From: Bacteroidales bacterium
GTDB lineage: Bacteria; Bacteroidota; Bacteroidia; Bacteroidales; WCHB1-69
DNA length: 35,380 nt
NCBI GenBank assembly: GCA_017525505.1
Contig: JAFXSR010000019.1
Span: 1-35,380, forward strand
Direction of reading: 5' to 3'
This document shows, in pieces, positions 25,471 through 32,939 of the stretch. Every line of letters begins with the position of its first letter. Positions within the stretch are counted from its first letter, which is position 1. Position numbers and translations under genes: made by a program. The notes beneath the pieces were generated by a model, which was given only the letters and a program-made list of their open reading frames with translations, was not told the origin of the DNA and did no database searches.

Positions 25471-25610
25471 AGATTTTTTTTCAATCGTCCCACATTAATA
25501 TGTTTAATTTTAAAATATTAAGAGACGGTCGAAAAAAAAGGCAAGACCAGAAATATATTAAATTAAGTATTATTAATTTATTTCACAATTAATAATTACA
25601 AACCTGCACA

Positions 25611-27020
25611 TTAGCGAAGTTTTTTGACATAATCCTCAATCTCGTTGTACAGGATATCTTTTTTGATGACACGTTTATCCTTGTCCACCAGGAACATATA
25701 AGGAATGGTAACCAGATAGAAAAGTTCCTCTTTCTCTATTTGGTTGTCATAATTCCAAGAATTCAGCCATCTGGGGTTAGCTTCGTTTTTCAGGAAATTG
25801 TCGAACACCTTCTGGTCTTTTTCGAAATAAACGGTCAGCACCACAATTTTGCCCTCCTCAATAGCCTTGTTCAGCATGGGATAGTCTTTCATCTTGGTAC
25901 GCACCTGACGGCAGGTAGGGCATTCCGGATGCTGAAAATACAGCAGCATATACGGACTTTTCACGTCATACAAAGTAGTGGTGTCCCCGTTGGCCATCAG
26001 CAAATTGAAATTCGGCAAGATGCTACCGTCAAGGTTCTTGTCAAGATGCATCAGTTCCGCCTCATAGCGGGTTTTGCGCACTTTATCGGTCTTGTTGTAT
26101 GCCAAGGCGTCTTTCAGCATAACTATATACAGTCCCTCAACACGATACAGTGACTTGGTAGCCCCAAGGATTTCTCCCAGCTGATCAAAGAAACTGAAAT
26201 AGACCTTGTCATTCGCTTTCGCCGCCTTCAGGGCAGCGCGCAGGTATGGTTCTCCCGCCTCTGCATCAAGATAATAAAGAATATTGGCAAATTGTTTGTG
26301 TTTGTTTACCGCAATCGGAGTACCAATCATGCGTTCATCCTCCCATGCGTAGTTGTCGTACATGTGATTCGCCACATACATTTGCATTTGCATCTGGTTG
26401 CCATAAATTTCGCGAGGAGGAGTGGGCAGTTCTCCGGTTGACTTGATGACCGAGCCCAGCAGATACTGTTTATATTGCTCCGCCTTGCTTTGTTGGAAGT
26501 TGTTTTTTTCTTCACTGATACGCATAGCGCGAGCCATGAGCGAATCCACAAAAGGCTGCATCATATACTGGGGCAGATTGTTGCGTTGCATCTCCCTAAA
26601 CTCCACATCCAGCTGATACATGCGCTGGTCATACTCCCTCATTTCCCTCATATACTGCTGATTAGCTTCATTTTCAGGACTATTCAAAAACTTAACAACG
26701 CTATCCTTTTCCGTAATGGAGAACTGCTGTGATTTACTATCCGAAATCAGGATCTCCGTGATTCCCACAGTGTCGCCTTCCAAGAGATATATTCCGGGGT
26801 CAAGAGATTTCTTCCCTTTGAAAACCACGGTTTTGGCGAAGGGAAGAACCTGCAAATCCACAAAATCCTTCTTGCCATCGAATGATTTCAGATGCAGAGA
26901 GTCATAGTGCTTTGTGTTTAGAGACACCTTAATTTCGTATCCTTGGGCGTATGATGCTGTCATAAAAAACATTAACATCACCAGCGCCACCATTCCAAAC
27001 AGATTGTTTTTAGCGTTCAT
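25611..27020 (-). CDS. Secreted DUF5106/TlpA-like thioredoxin-fold protein
   Basis: A 469-aa protein with a signal peptide (about residues 1-25, ending TASYAQG). The N-terminal 100 residues look like a beta-rich DUF4369-type domain, followed by a helical middle with many Met and Gln residues (about 115-335). The C-terminal thioredoxin-like domain has a CPTC active site (Cys367 and Cys370) in QHPECPTCRQV. Such Bacteroidota proteins are thought to act in periplasmic disulfide exchange. It stands alone between upxY and the toxin-antitoxin remnant with its own promoter, and is probably not part of polysaccharide synthesis. Confidence 0.85.
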   Translation of the reverse strand: MNAKNNLFGMVALVMLMFFMTASYAQGYEIKVSLNTKHYDSLHLKSFDGKKDFVDLQVLPFAKTVVFKGKKSLDPGIYLLEGDTVGITEILISDSKSQQFSITEKDSVVKFLNSPENEANQQYMREMREYDQRMYQLDVEFREMQRNNLPQYMMQPFVDSLMARAMRISEEKNNFQQSKAEQYKQYLLGSVIKSTGELPTPPREIYGNQMQMQMYVANHMYDNYAWEDERMIGTPIAVNKHKQFANILYYLDAEAGEPYLRAALKAAKANDKVYFSFFDQLGEILGATKSLYRVEGLYIVMLKDALAYNKTDKVRKTRYEAELMHLDKNLDGSILPNFNLLMANGDTTTLYDVKSPYMLLYFQHPECPTCRQVRTKMKDYPMLNKAIEEGKIVVLTVYFEKDQKVFDNFLKNEANPRWLNSWNYDNQIEKEELFYLVTIPYMFLVDKDKRVIKKDILYNEIEDYVKKLR

Positions 27021-27049
27021 AGTATTCTGTTTTTACAATAAACAACCTG

Positions 27050-27076
27050 CAAAGATAATAAAAATTTTTACACAAA
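27050..27076 (-). promoter_or_regulatory. Candidate promoter for the thioredoxin-fold gene
   Basis: Minus-strand TATCTTTG at 27050-27057 matches the -7 consensus, and TTTG at 27073-27076 could be the -33 box, although the 15-nt spacing is short. Transcription would start near 27043, about 23 nt before the ATG. A weaker TATCTTTC at 27084-27091 points the other way, toward the antitoxin gene. Confidence 0.45.
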
Positions 27077-27104
27077 TGATTATTATCTTTCGGAATACAA
27101 CTAT

Positions 27105-27650
27105 ATGAGCGCACCACATGCGTCCGAAGGAGGTGATGTCAATGGCAATTATGACTTGTTAGCGAGGGAACTGGGCGTTTCCCGCCAGATGTTGAGTAAT
27201 ATTGTGCTTGACAGAAGGGAGGTGTCGTTGCCACTCTCTTTGAAAATCGAATCCCTGTTTTCCCTTCAGGAAGGGTCTGTATTGAAAATACAAGATGAAT
27301 ATAAGGTTCGGCAATACAAGAAACAGCTTCGCGATGAACTGTTTGAAAAACTGCAGCGGGCGCACGCTTTTTGGTCATATGATGAGGTAGAGCAATCGGA
27401 CTTCCCCGACGAACTACTGATTGAGAATGTGTTCGTTCATCTTGACATCGATGATATTTCAAAGTTGTTTGAGCTGTTCCCAAAAAACTTTGTCCAAAAA
27501 GTCTGGCGAGAAAACATGGCTGTTCAAGGAGAATATCTCTTTGACCTGAACGTGATGATAGCGATTGTTTTCTTCCATATCAAAAAACCCGAGGCGTACA
27601 TTCGCCGTCAGGAATTATTGTACATAAAAAAAATGACCCACTATGCGTAA
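27105..27650 (+). CDS. HTH-type antitoxin-like protein of an AbiEii-type system
   Basis: A 181-aa protein. Residues about 15-50 form a helix-turn-helix (YDLLARELGVSRQMLSNIVL, then REVSLPLSLKIESLF) like that of HigA/XRE antitoxins. The remaining part is helical and acidic. The coding sequence overlaps the next gene by 8 nt, and that gene encodes an AbiEii-type nucleotidyltransferase toxin fragment, which is a standard pair in Bacteroidota. It would bind its own promoter and neutralise the toxin. The N-terminus MSAPHASEGG is atypical, so the true start could be a little downstream. With the toxin broken it may now be an orphan regulator. Confidence 0.7.
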   Translation: MSAPHASEGGDVNGNYDLLARELGVSRQMLSNIVLDRREVSLPLSLKIESLFSLQEGSVLKIQDEYKVRQYKKQLRDELFEKLQRAHAFWSYDEVEQSDFPDELLIENVFVHLDIDDISKLFELFPKNFVQKVWRENMAVQGEYLFDLNVMIAIVFFHIKKPEAYIRRQELLYIKKMTHYA

Positions 27651-28063
27651 AGGACTAACCCCGAATATTGAAGCCATTATTGACAATGTGGCACAGCTAG
27701 AGTGTATAAAACCCTATACACTCTGTGGCGGCACCGCATTAGCCATACAAATCGGACATCGGATGAGCGAGGATTTGGATTTTATGATGTGGAGAATATC
27801 CAAAAATGGAGGTGATGCTCCGCCGAATGAAATACAGGGACTATTATGACATCTATTCCATTGTCAAGGCTGGTTATTCCCTGAAAGAAGGCATGGAGGC
27901 TGCCTTGAAATATTCTAGGCACAAGCTCAGCACCAAGTCCTTGATGATTATGCTTTCAAGCAACCGAATCCCTATTGATGCGAATTTCGCTCAGATGAAT
28001 CCAATTTATGACGTTTCAGTAGAGAACATGCGGGAGTACATGGTGCGACACTTGAATGAATAG
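27643..28063 (+). pseudogene. AbiEii-type nucleotidyltransferase toxin, internal deletion and frameshift
   Basis: The gene is in two pieces. The first frame (27643-27849) has the nucleotidyltransferase motif CGGTALAIQIGHRMSEDLDF, with the DLD aspartates, and then runs into a foreign-frame tail and a stop. The second frame (27806-28063) begins KMEVMLRRMKYRDYYDIYSI and reads through to a normal C-terminus. The region that should connect them is missing. The junction lies in or near the five-A run at 27802-27806, so I infer an out-of-frame deletion of the middle of the protein. The intact toxin would phosphorylate or nucleotidylate a cellular target, and this copy should be inactive. Confidence 0.82.
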
Positions 28064-28111
28064 TATGGTTATTCGTCCACCATCGAGATTCCAATGTAAT
28101 AAAACCTATTC

Positions 28112-28146
28112 TTTGGTTTTTAATTCAGCAATTTTATGTAATTTTG
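28112..28146 (+). promoter_or_regulatory. Promoter of the small membrane protein gene
   Basis: TTTG at 28112-28115 and TAATTTTG at 28139-28146 fit the -33 and -7 boxes, although the 23-nt spacing is slightly long. Transcription would begin near 28153, leaving only about 13 nt before the ATG at 28166. This supports the 28166 frame as the real gene. Confidence 0.6.
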
Positions 28147-28165
28147 CAACCAAATTACAACGACT

Positions 28166-28378
28166 ATGGCTGGTTTTCGAGATTTAATTGCTACCCCTGG
28201 TTACAAGACCTTTATGAGGAAAATGCTTTTTTATTCCGTGATTATAATTATTATTGGACTTGTATTTCTTTGGCGTCAATGGTCAGGAGCAGGCACAATG
28301 ATTATCTTAGGTGGCGGAGTCTTCGCCACCTGGCTCATTTTCTTCATCATCGAGAAAATCATATCCAATCAAGACTAA
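28166..28378 (+). CDS. Small two-helix membrane protein
   Basis: A 70-aa protein with a short polar start (MAGFRDLIATPGYKTFMRK) and two hydrophobic helices, at about residues 20-37 and 43-63, ending IEKIISNQD. A positive cluster before the first helix suggests both ends are cytoplasmic. The overlapping 81-aa frame at 28144-28389 lacks these features. The last 4 nt overlap the 3' end of the convergent hydrolase gene. I do not recognise the family, and its function is unknown. Confidence 0.75.
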   Translation: MAGFRDLIATPGYKTFMRKMLFYSVIIIIIGLVFLWRQWSGAGTMIILGGGVFATWLIFFIIEKIISNQD

Positions 28379-29769
28379 TGTTCCTCTAACCACTGCTCTA
28401 TGTCGCGGAGAACATCTTCGGAGATGGTGGTTTCAATTTCACCGTATTCTGTTGGAGAGCCAGTGGTACATGGCTGTAACAGGTGGTTCAGCTGCTCGTA
28501 GGCACGGGTAGTAAGGCTGGTCTTCTTGGGAAGACTTTGCTCCAATAATGAGAAATTAGGCTTCCACTCCACTTGCAAATCTTTCTTGCCATTCAAAGCC
28601 AACACAGGGCATTTCACCTTTTTCAGATATTTGGGCATATTCAGGCGGAACAGTTCGTAAAACCAGGGACTGCCTATATTGCGAAGCGTAGTGAAGATGT
28701 CCTGCTGCGTCATCTTCAGGCGTTTCTGCTGTTCTTCGGTCATGCTGGAGCTGTATTCCTGCAGCAACTTACCACAGCGATCCAATGCCTCTTTGGAGGA
28801 TTTGGCCTGCTCGATATTTTCGTACAGGATTTCTGATATGCGTAGGGATTCCGACAATTCTGATGAAGAGATGGTGGTATCCAGTTGATTGATAGCCTCC
28901 ACCTGATACAGGAGGGTTTGCTTGGCGGAAGCCATCATACCTGCCAGCGAGACAATGAAATCAACATTCTTGTTGCGAGCTGCCACCATCACAGCTATCG
29001 TACCGCCCTCACTATGTCCGGCAATACCAACCTTTGCCTGCTTAAAATGCTCGTTGTATAACTTGAAATAGTTGACCACAAAAGAAGCCGCATCGGCAAA
29101 ATCGAGGGTAGTGCATTTGGCATACTGTGCCCGAGGAAAATCATCGTAACGGAACACCGCATAGCCACGCCGAGTCAGATAATCGGCAATAACGGCAAAA
29201 GGCTTGTGCCCCATGATGCTCTCGTCGCGATCCTGCCATCCCGAGCCGGAAACCAATATCAGCAGCTTGCCGTTAAACTCGTGTCTGTGCGTTGGGTAAG
29301 TCAACGTGCCCCGAATGGGAATATTGCCCAAGGTGGCATGAGGGAACTGCAGTTGCACTTCCTCTTCCTCATAGGGAAAGGGCTCATGAGGAGTTTGCGG
29401 ACGATGGAGTTGCCAGCGTTTCTCTACCTGACGCAAGGTAAGCGGAAGTTTTCCCCCACCCTGTCTGAAAGTGCCTTTTATCAGGCCTGTTTCGGTATTC
29501 AATACTCCTTTAAATGAGGCTCCAATGCTGTTTGAACGAAAACTCAGCGTATCGTGCCGATACTGAATCGTGTTAACCTGAATGCCTGCGGCATACTGGT
29601 CAGGGCTGTCCAACTCGGCATACAGGCTGTCGCCCCGCTGCTCCACGGCCAGCACCAAACGCAGGGAATCCGTACCTACCGGCAGTTTGCCTTCCCAAAC
29701 CCCCACAATCTGTGAGAATGCGAAGAAAGGGAAAAGGAGGACAAGGGCTATGAGCGGTGAGCGATACAT
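28375..29769 (-). CDS. Secreted alpha/beta hydrolase
   Basis: A 464-aa protein with a signal peptide (residues 1-19, ending FFAFSQ). An N-terminal beta-rich domain (about 20-120) of a kind common in secreted Bacteroidota hydrolases precedes the alpha/beta hydrolase domain. There the nucleophile elbow is GHSEGG (251-256, Ser253). Asp397 in NGKKDLQVEW and His429 in QLNHLL complete the likely triad. GSGWQDRDE (175-183) would form the oxyanion-hole loop. The substrate, likely an ester or peptide, is unknown. A 66-bp repeat-filled gap separates it from mltG upstream, so it may be read from the same transcript. Confidence 0.87.
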   Translation of the reverse strand: MYRSPLIALVLLFPFFAFSQIVGVWEGKLPVGTDSLRLVLAVEQRGDSLYAELDSPDQYAAGIQVNTIQYRHDTLSFRSNSIGASFKGVLNTETGLIKGTFRQGGGKLPLTLRQVEKRWQLHRPQTPHEPFPYEEEEVQLQFPHATLGNIPIRGTLTYPTHRHEFNGKLLILVSGSGWQDRDESIMGHKPFAVIADYLTRRGYAVFRYDDFPRAQYAKCTTLDFADAASFVVNYFKLYNEHFKQAKVGIAGHSEGGTIAVMVAARNKNVDFIVSLAGMMASAKQTLLYQVEAINQLDTTISSSELSESLRISEILYENIEQAKSSKEALDRCGKLLQEYSSSMTEEQQKRLKMTQQDIFTTLRNIGSPWFYELFRLNMPKYLKKVKCPVLALNGKKDLQVEWKPNFSLLEQSLPKKTSLTTRAYEQLNHLLQPCTTGSPTEYGEIETTISEDVLRDIEQWLEEH

Positions 29770-29835
29770 GATAGGTTACAGGTTACAAGTTATAGTTTAT
29801 AGTTTAATATTGGATTTTGAATTTTGAATTTTGGG
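29770..29835. repeat. Heptad-type simple repeats between mltG and the hydrolase gene
   Basis: The gap is filled with imperfect 7-bp units: ggttaca, ggttaca, agttata, gtttata and then gattttg, aattttg, aattttg. No promoter box is obvious. The same 7-bp periodicity occurs inside the NlpC/P60 gene (31854-31941). Confidence 0.75.
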
Positions 29836-30849
29836 TTATCTCAACCGATTCAGGGCTTGGTGGTAGGCGGCGGCGTTGCGGTTGTGTTCTGCCAGGGTTG
29901 CGGCAAAGTTGTGGTAGCCGGAGAGGTCCTCTTTGGCACACATGTACAAATAGTTATGATGTGTGTAATGCAACACCGAATCCATGGTGGAAGCCTCTGG
30001 GATACGGATGGGCGCAGGGGGAAGTCCCGGATAAAGATAAGTATTGTATGGAGAATCTATCGTTGTATGTACTAACAAGATACGCTTCAGTGTCGGGTCA
30101 CCCACAGCGAACTTCACCGTTGGGTCGGCCTGCAGGAGCATCCCTTTGTTCAGACGGTTCATATACACGCCTGCAATCATAGCTTTCTCAGAGGCTTTGT
30201 AATTTTCTTCCTCCACAATGGAGGCCAGCACAGCCACTTCAGTGGGGCTGAGGCCTATCTCCTTTGCCTGTTTCAAGCGCTCCTCATTCCAGAACTTGTG
30301 ATAATAGCTCATCATACGTTCAAAGAAATCCTCCGCCGTGATGTCGTAGAAAAACTCGTAGCTATTGGGGATAAAAGCAGCCACACAGGTAGCGGTATCA
30401 AAGCCATATTTAGACAAGAACTCATTGTCATTCAGAAGATCTGACAATTCTTCCGGGGCAAAAAAGAAACGATGGCCCACTTTGTCAACCAATTGCTTTT
30501 TTGTCCGCAAATTATTGAAGGTGAACTGCACGCTATAATGCTGGCCCTGGCGCAGCAAGCCCGTAAGCTCCAAGTTCGTCATGCCCGCTTTCAGCTCATA
30601 ATGTCCCATACGAGGGGTTTTGAAACGACGCAAATCGCAGGTCCACAGGAAAGTACGCTCGTTGAGCAACACCTGGTGAGCCCTCAGCGAGTCCATCAGC
30701 TGGTTGAAAGTGGCATTTTTCGGCACGGTAACAATTGCCTTATCCACCGCCACATTATTTTTCTTAAAAACGGTGTTATAGGCCATTGTGCCCCCCACCG
30801 CGATAATAATCACCACAACCAACAATATGGTTCTATTTCTCATTTTCAT
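29836..30849 (-). CDS. mltG: Endolytic murein transglycosylase MltG
   Basis: A 337-aa inner-membrane protein with an N-terminal anchor helix (about residues 7-24) and an extracytoplasmic YceG/MltG domain. The catalytic region LASIVEEENY (208-217) contains the conserved Glu213, and the family motif NTYLYPGLPPAPI lies further on, with IPNSYEF at 160-166. MltG cuts nascent peptidoglycan strands and is thought to set glycan length. A second ATG at 30843 is possible. Its start overlaps the 3' end of the GNAT gene by 17 nt, so they belong to one operon. Confidence 0.93.
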   Translation of the reverse strand: MKMRNRTILLVVVIIIAVGGTMAYNTVFKKNNVAVDKAIVTVPKNATFNQLMDSLRAHQVLLNERTFLWTCDLRRFKTPRMGHYELKAGMTNLELTGLLRQGQHYSVQFTFNNLRTKKQLVDKVGHRFFFAPEELSDLLNDNEFLSKYGFDTATCVAAFIPNSYEFFYDITAEDFFERMMSYYHKFWNEERLKQAKEIGLSPTEVAVLASIVEEENYKASEKAMIAGVYMNRLNKGMLLQADPTVKFAVGDPTLKRILLVHTTIDSPYNTYLYPGLPPAPIRIPEASTMDSVLHYTHHNYLYMCAKEDLSGYHNFAATLAEHNRNAAAYHQALNRLR

Positions 30850-31468
30850 GGATCAACTGTAAAATCAAAACATCCAAAAAACCGTTTTTTCCGCGCATCC
30901 AATCTTTCTTTCTGCCAGCCAGCACAAAACCTGCATGCTGAAAAAGCCTCAAACTTATATCATTGTCCTCCATCACGTTGCAATACACTTGATGCAACTG
31001 GAACACCGAAAACAAATACTGGCAAACGCAACGTACCGCCTCTTCCGCATAGCCGTTTTCGCGGTACTCCTTGGCAATGAGGATGCCCATTCCGGCACGT
31101 CGGTGAAAAGGCTCAAAATCAAACACATCCACCGCTCCCACCGTGTTACCCTTCCAATCCTCCACCATCAGGCGCAACTGCCGCGACGCATAGATATCCA
31201 TCGTGGAGGTCTTGATGAACTCCTGCAGGGTAAACTTTGAAAAAGGCACCATGGTATCGCTAACCTTCCAAACTTCCGGGTCGTTTTCCCAGCGGTAGAG
31301 GAGGTCCACATCGCGAGGCTCCAGGGCCCGTAGGCGTACACGCTCGGTCTGCAACGGATTGCCATTCATCGTGGGAATCCGCATCCCCACAGATCCTCCA
31401 TTTCCCGTTTGCGAAGAAGCTTCCATCGTAGGAATCCGCGTCCCCGCAGATCCTTTTGTATTTTTCAT
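30833..31468 (-). CDS. GNAT-family N-acetyltransferase with repeat-derived N-terminus
   Basis: A 211-aa protein. The GNAT domain starts at TERVRLRALEPRD and includes GAVDVFDFEPFHRRAGMGILIAKEYRENGYAEEAV, shortened here as RRAGMGILIAKEYRENGY, which is the acetyl-CoA binding loop. It resembles RimJ/RimL/SpeG-type transferases; the substrate is unknown. The ATG at 31468 overlaps the upstream stop (ATGA), which favours it. The first 33 residues, with GTRIPTMEA and MRIPTMNG, come from two copies of a 31-bp repeat, so an alternative start at 31369 gives the normal family N-terminus. Confidence 0.85.
   Translation of the reverse strand: MKNTKGSAGTRIPTMEASSQTGNGGSVGMRIPTMNGNPLQTERVRLRALEPRDVDLLYRWENDPEVWKVSDTMVPFSKFTLQEFIKTSTMDIYASRQLRLMVEDWKGNTVGAVDVFDFEPFHRRAGMGILIAKEYRENGYAEEAVRCVCQYLFSVFQLHQVYCNVMEDNDISLRLFQHAGFVLAGRKKDWMRGKNGFLDVLILQLIHENEK
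31367..31454. repeat. Two 31-bp direct repeats, 57 bp apart
   Basis: The copies at 31367-31397 and 31424-31454 agree at 28 of 31 positions (catcgt, then ggaatccgc, then ccccgcagatcct). The 57-bp period keeps the reading frame, so both are translated as RIPTM in the GNAT N-terminus. Such repeats elsewhere lie between genes. Confidence 0.85.
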
Positions 31469-32331
31469 TTCAATAAGCTTTTAATGATCCGCAACTGGTG
31501 GGTGTATTGCCCCTTTTCGGTATTGAAGATACCCGTGTCATCCAACTTGTCGATACGCACCTGCCCTGATGCATGGATGATCTTAGCGGGAGCACAAACC
31601 ATGCCCACATGCACTATCCTGCCCTCCTCGTTCTGGAAGAAGGCCAAATCGCCGATTTGTGCTTCGGAGGCAAAATCCAACGGCTGTCCCAATTCCACCT
31701 GCTGAGAAGCATCGCGAGGAATCAGCATTCCTATACTCTTGTATATCAACTGGGTAAAACCCGAGCAGTCGATACCTGCGGGAGTCCGTCCACCCCAGAG
31801 GTAGGGGGCGCGAAGGAAAGTGGTAGCAAATGAGAGCATGGCTGATGGTTTATCAGTTGACAGTTGACAGTTGACAGTTGGGAGTTGGGAATTCTGCGAC
31901 GTTACTGTTTTTGGATTCTGAATTCTGGATTCTGAATTCTGGGAAGAATCAGCCTGAACAGACGGCAGCAAAAATCCCGCATCGCCCAGCCTAAAACGGC
32001 CCTGGGCATCGGGTTTAGGGAAGGAAGTGCCAATGAAGACGGGAAAAACGGTTTGGGATTTTTCTTCGCAAACCAAAGTCATAAAATCACTCACCAACGA
32101 CTGAGGTGTATTATTCAATTTCTGAAACTGCTCCTCCGTCAGTGCATGATGATACTTCACACCCAGAAAACCCTCGTATCCGCAATCCGATGTTTTGATT
32201 CTCAACCAATTACCTTCTTCGGAAAGCAATTCATAGCAATCCCCGAACAGCAATTGAGAAACCATTTCGGACCGTTCGGAGGCCTCTGCCCGCAAAGGCA
32301 CCACCGACAGAATGCAAACGCCGTAACTCAT
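31465..32331 (-). CDS. NlpC/P60 (C40) family peptidase with SH3-like domain
   Basis: A 288-aa protein. The N-terminal half is SH3b-like (residues 1-60: VVPLRAEASERSEMVSQLLFG, GNWLRIKTSDCGYEGFLG). The C-terminal NlpC/P60 domain has the catalytic Cys189 in GIDCSGFTQL, His241 in IVHVGMV and His253 in IIHASG. Such enzymes cut the gamma-D-Glu to diamino-acid bond in peptidoglycan stem peptides. I see no signal peptide, as in cytoplasmic YkfC-like recycling enzymes. The linker (about residues 128-161) is encoded by 7-bp tandem repeats. The gene lies 3 nt after the DUF3127 gene and overlaps the GNAT gene by 4 nt. Confidence 0.9.
   Translation of the reverse strand: MSYGVCILSVVPLRAEASERSEMVSQLLFGDCYELLSEEGNWLRIKTSDCGYEGFLGVKYHHALTEEQFQKLNNTPQSLVSDFMTLVCEEKSQTVFPVFIGTSFPKPDAQGRFRLGDAGFLLPSVQADSSQNSESRIQNPKTVTSQNSQLPTVNCQLSTDKPSAMLSFATTFLRAPYLWGGRTPAGIDCSGFTQLIYKSIGMLIPRDASQQVELGQPLDFASEAQIGDLAFFQNEEGRIVHVGMVCAPAKIIHASGQVRIDKLDDTGIFNTEKGQYTHQLRIIKSLLK
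31854..31941. repeat. 7-bp tandem repeats inside the C40 peptidase gene
   Basis: Five units of cagttga type run from 31854 to 31888 (three identical cagttga, then cagttgg and gagttgg). A second set of four gattctg/aattctg units covers 31914-31941. Both encode the linker between the SH3-like and catalytic domains. Change by one 7-bp unit would shift the frame before the catalytic Cys. Confidence 0.85.
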
Positions 32332-32334
32332 CGC

Positions 32335-32748
32335 TTAGAAAGGCAGGTCGTCACCGCCATTATCGGTAAAAGTATCCATATCTTCAGAAGCCATGGGAGG
32401 TATCGTCCCTGCGGCGGGGGCAACTGGAGCGGCGGGAGCCGTCTGATAAGCCGGAGCAGCGGTCGGCATCGGACTCTCTGTGGCAGGTTCAATCTTCCAT
32501 GCCCTCACATCGGTGTACCACTTGCCATTGAACTCACGCGACTCGATGGAGAACGACACCTTCACGGTATCGCCAATATTCACTGTGTCAAGCATATCCA
32601 ATTTGTCACCCCAAAGGTTGGCACACACTTTCTTGGGATACTGCTCAATAGTTTCTATCACAAATTCCTGTTTCTGCCAGCTGTTGCCCGTACGGCCGAT
32701 ACCCGATTGGAGGGGCAGCTTCTGCAATAATTTTCCTATAATTTCCAT
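32335..32748 (-). CDS. DUF3127 OB-fold protein with SSB-like acidic tail
   Basis: From the ATG at 32748 (MEIIGKLLQKLP) the protein is 137 aa. The upstream TTG at 32772 lies within the promoter -7 box, which rules it out. Residues 1-85 form a DUF3127 domain, with KQEFVIETIEQYPKKVCANLWG and VNIGDTVKVSFSIESREFNGKWYTDVRAWKIE, here shortened to GKWYTDVRAWKIE, an OB-fold-like pattern. A Pro/Ala-rich linker follows, then the end DMDTFTDNGGDDLPF. The final acidic DDLPF resembles the C-terminal tip of single-stranded DNA-binding proteins. A nucleic acid-binding role is likely but unproven. It is the first gene of the operon that leads to mltG. Confidence 0.85.
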   Translation of the reverse strand: MEIIGKLLQKLPLQSGIGRTGNSWQKQEFVIETIEQYPKKVCANLWGDKLDMLDTVNIGDTVKVSFSIESREFNGKWYTDVRAWKIEPATESPMPTAAPAYQTAPAAPVAPAAGTIPPMASEDMDTFTDNGGDDLPF

Positions 32749-32769
32749 ATCATAATACTTTTGAAACTG

Positions 32770-32777
32770 CAAAGATA
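32770..32777 (-). promoter_or_regulatory. -7 element for the DUF3127-mltG operon
   Basis: The minus strand reads TATCTTTG, a perfect TAnnTTTG. Transcription would start near 32763, some 15 nt before the ATG at 32748. The -33 box is not clear. This site decides the start of the DUF3127 gene. Confidence 0.55.
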
Positions 32778-32800
32778 CGAAAATTTTTAATGTGGTACTC

Positions 32801-32857
32801 GGTTAGAAGGTTAGAAGGTTAGTAAGGTTAGTAAGGTTAGTAAGGTTAGTAAGGTTA
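32801..32857. repeat. ggttagaa/ggttagtaa tandem array
   Basis: Two 8-bp units (ggttagaa) are followed by four 9-bp units (ggttagtaa) and a final partial ggttat. The array ends only 4 nt before the -33 box of the yfcC promoter and lies between two divergent promoters. Confidence 0.92.
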
Positions 32858-32860
32858 TTT

Positions 32861-32892
32861 TTTGAGGAATCGGTAAAATTTTTGTATTTTTG
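32861..32892 (+). promoter_or_regulatory. Promoter of the YfcC-type transporter gene
   Basis: TTTG at 32861-32864, a 20-nt spacer and TATTTTTG at 32885-32892 make a textbook Bacteroidota promoter. The predicted transcript start near 32899 leaves a leader of about 41 nt before the ATG at 32940. It is the best promoter of the window. Confidence 0.8.
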
Positions 32893-32939
32893 CCGCTGTT
32901 CTCAATACATCAAGAATATTTTAAATCCTAATAAAAATC

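Noticed and set aside
25533..25556. Terminator for the thioredoxin-fold gene
   Set aside because: A GGTC/GACC pair with a T run is visible but the stem is only 4 bp and the T run is inside the loop.
25406..25610. Invertible capsule promoter
   Set aside because: I could not find inverted repeats flanking the promoter, nor a recombinase gene nearby.
28144..28389. An 81-aa frame overlapping the small membrane protein
   Set aside because: The 28166 frame has two clear membrane helices and fits the promoter, while this one begins inside the -7 box.
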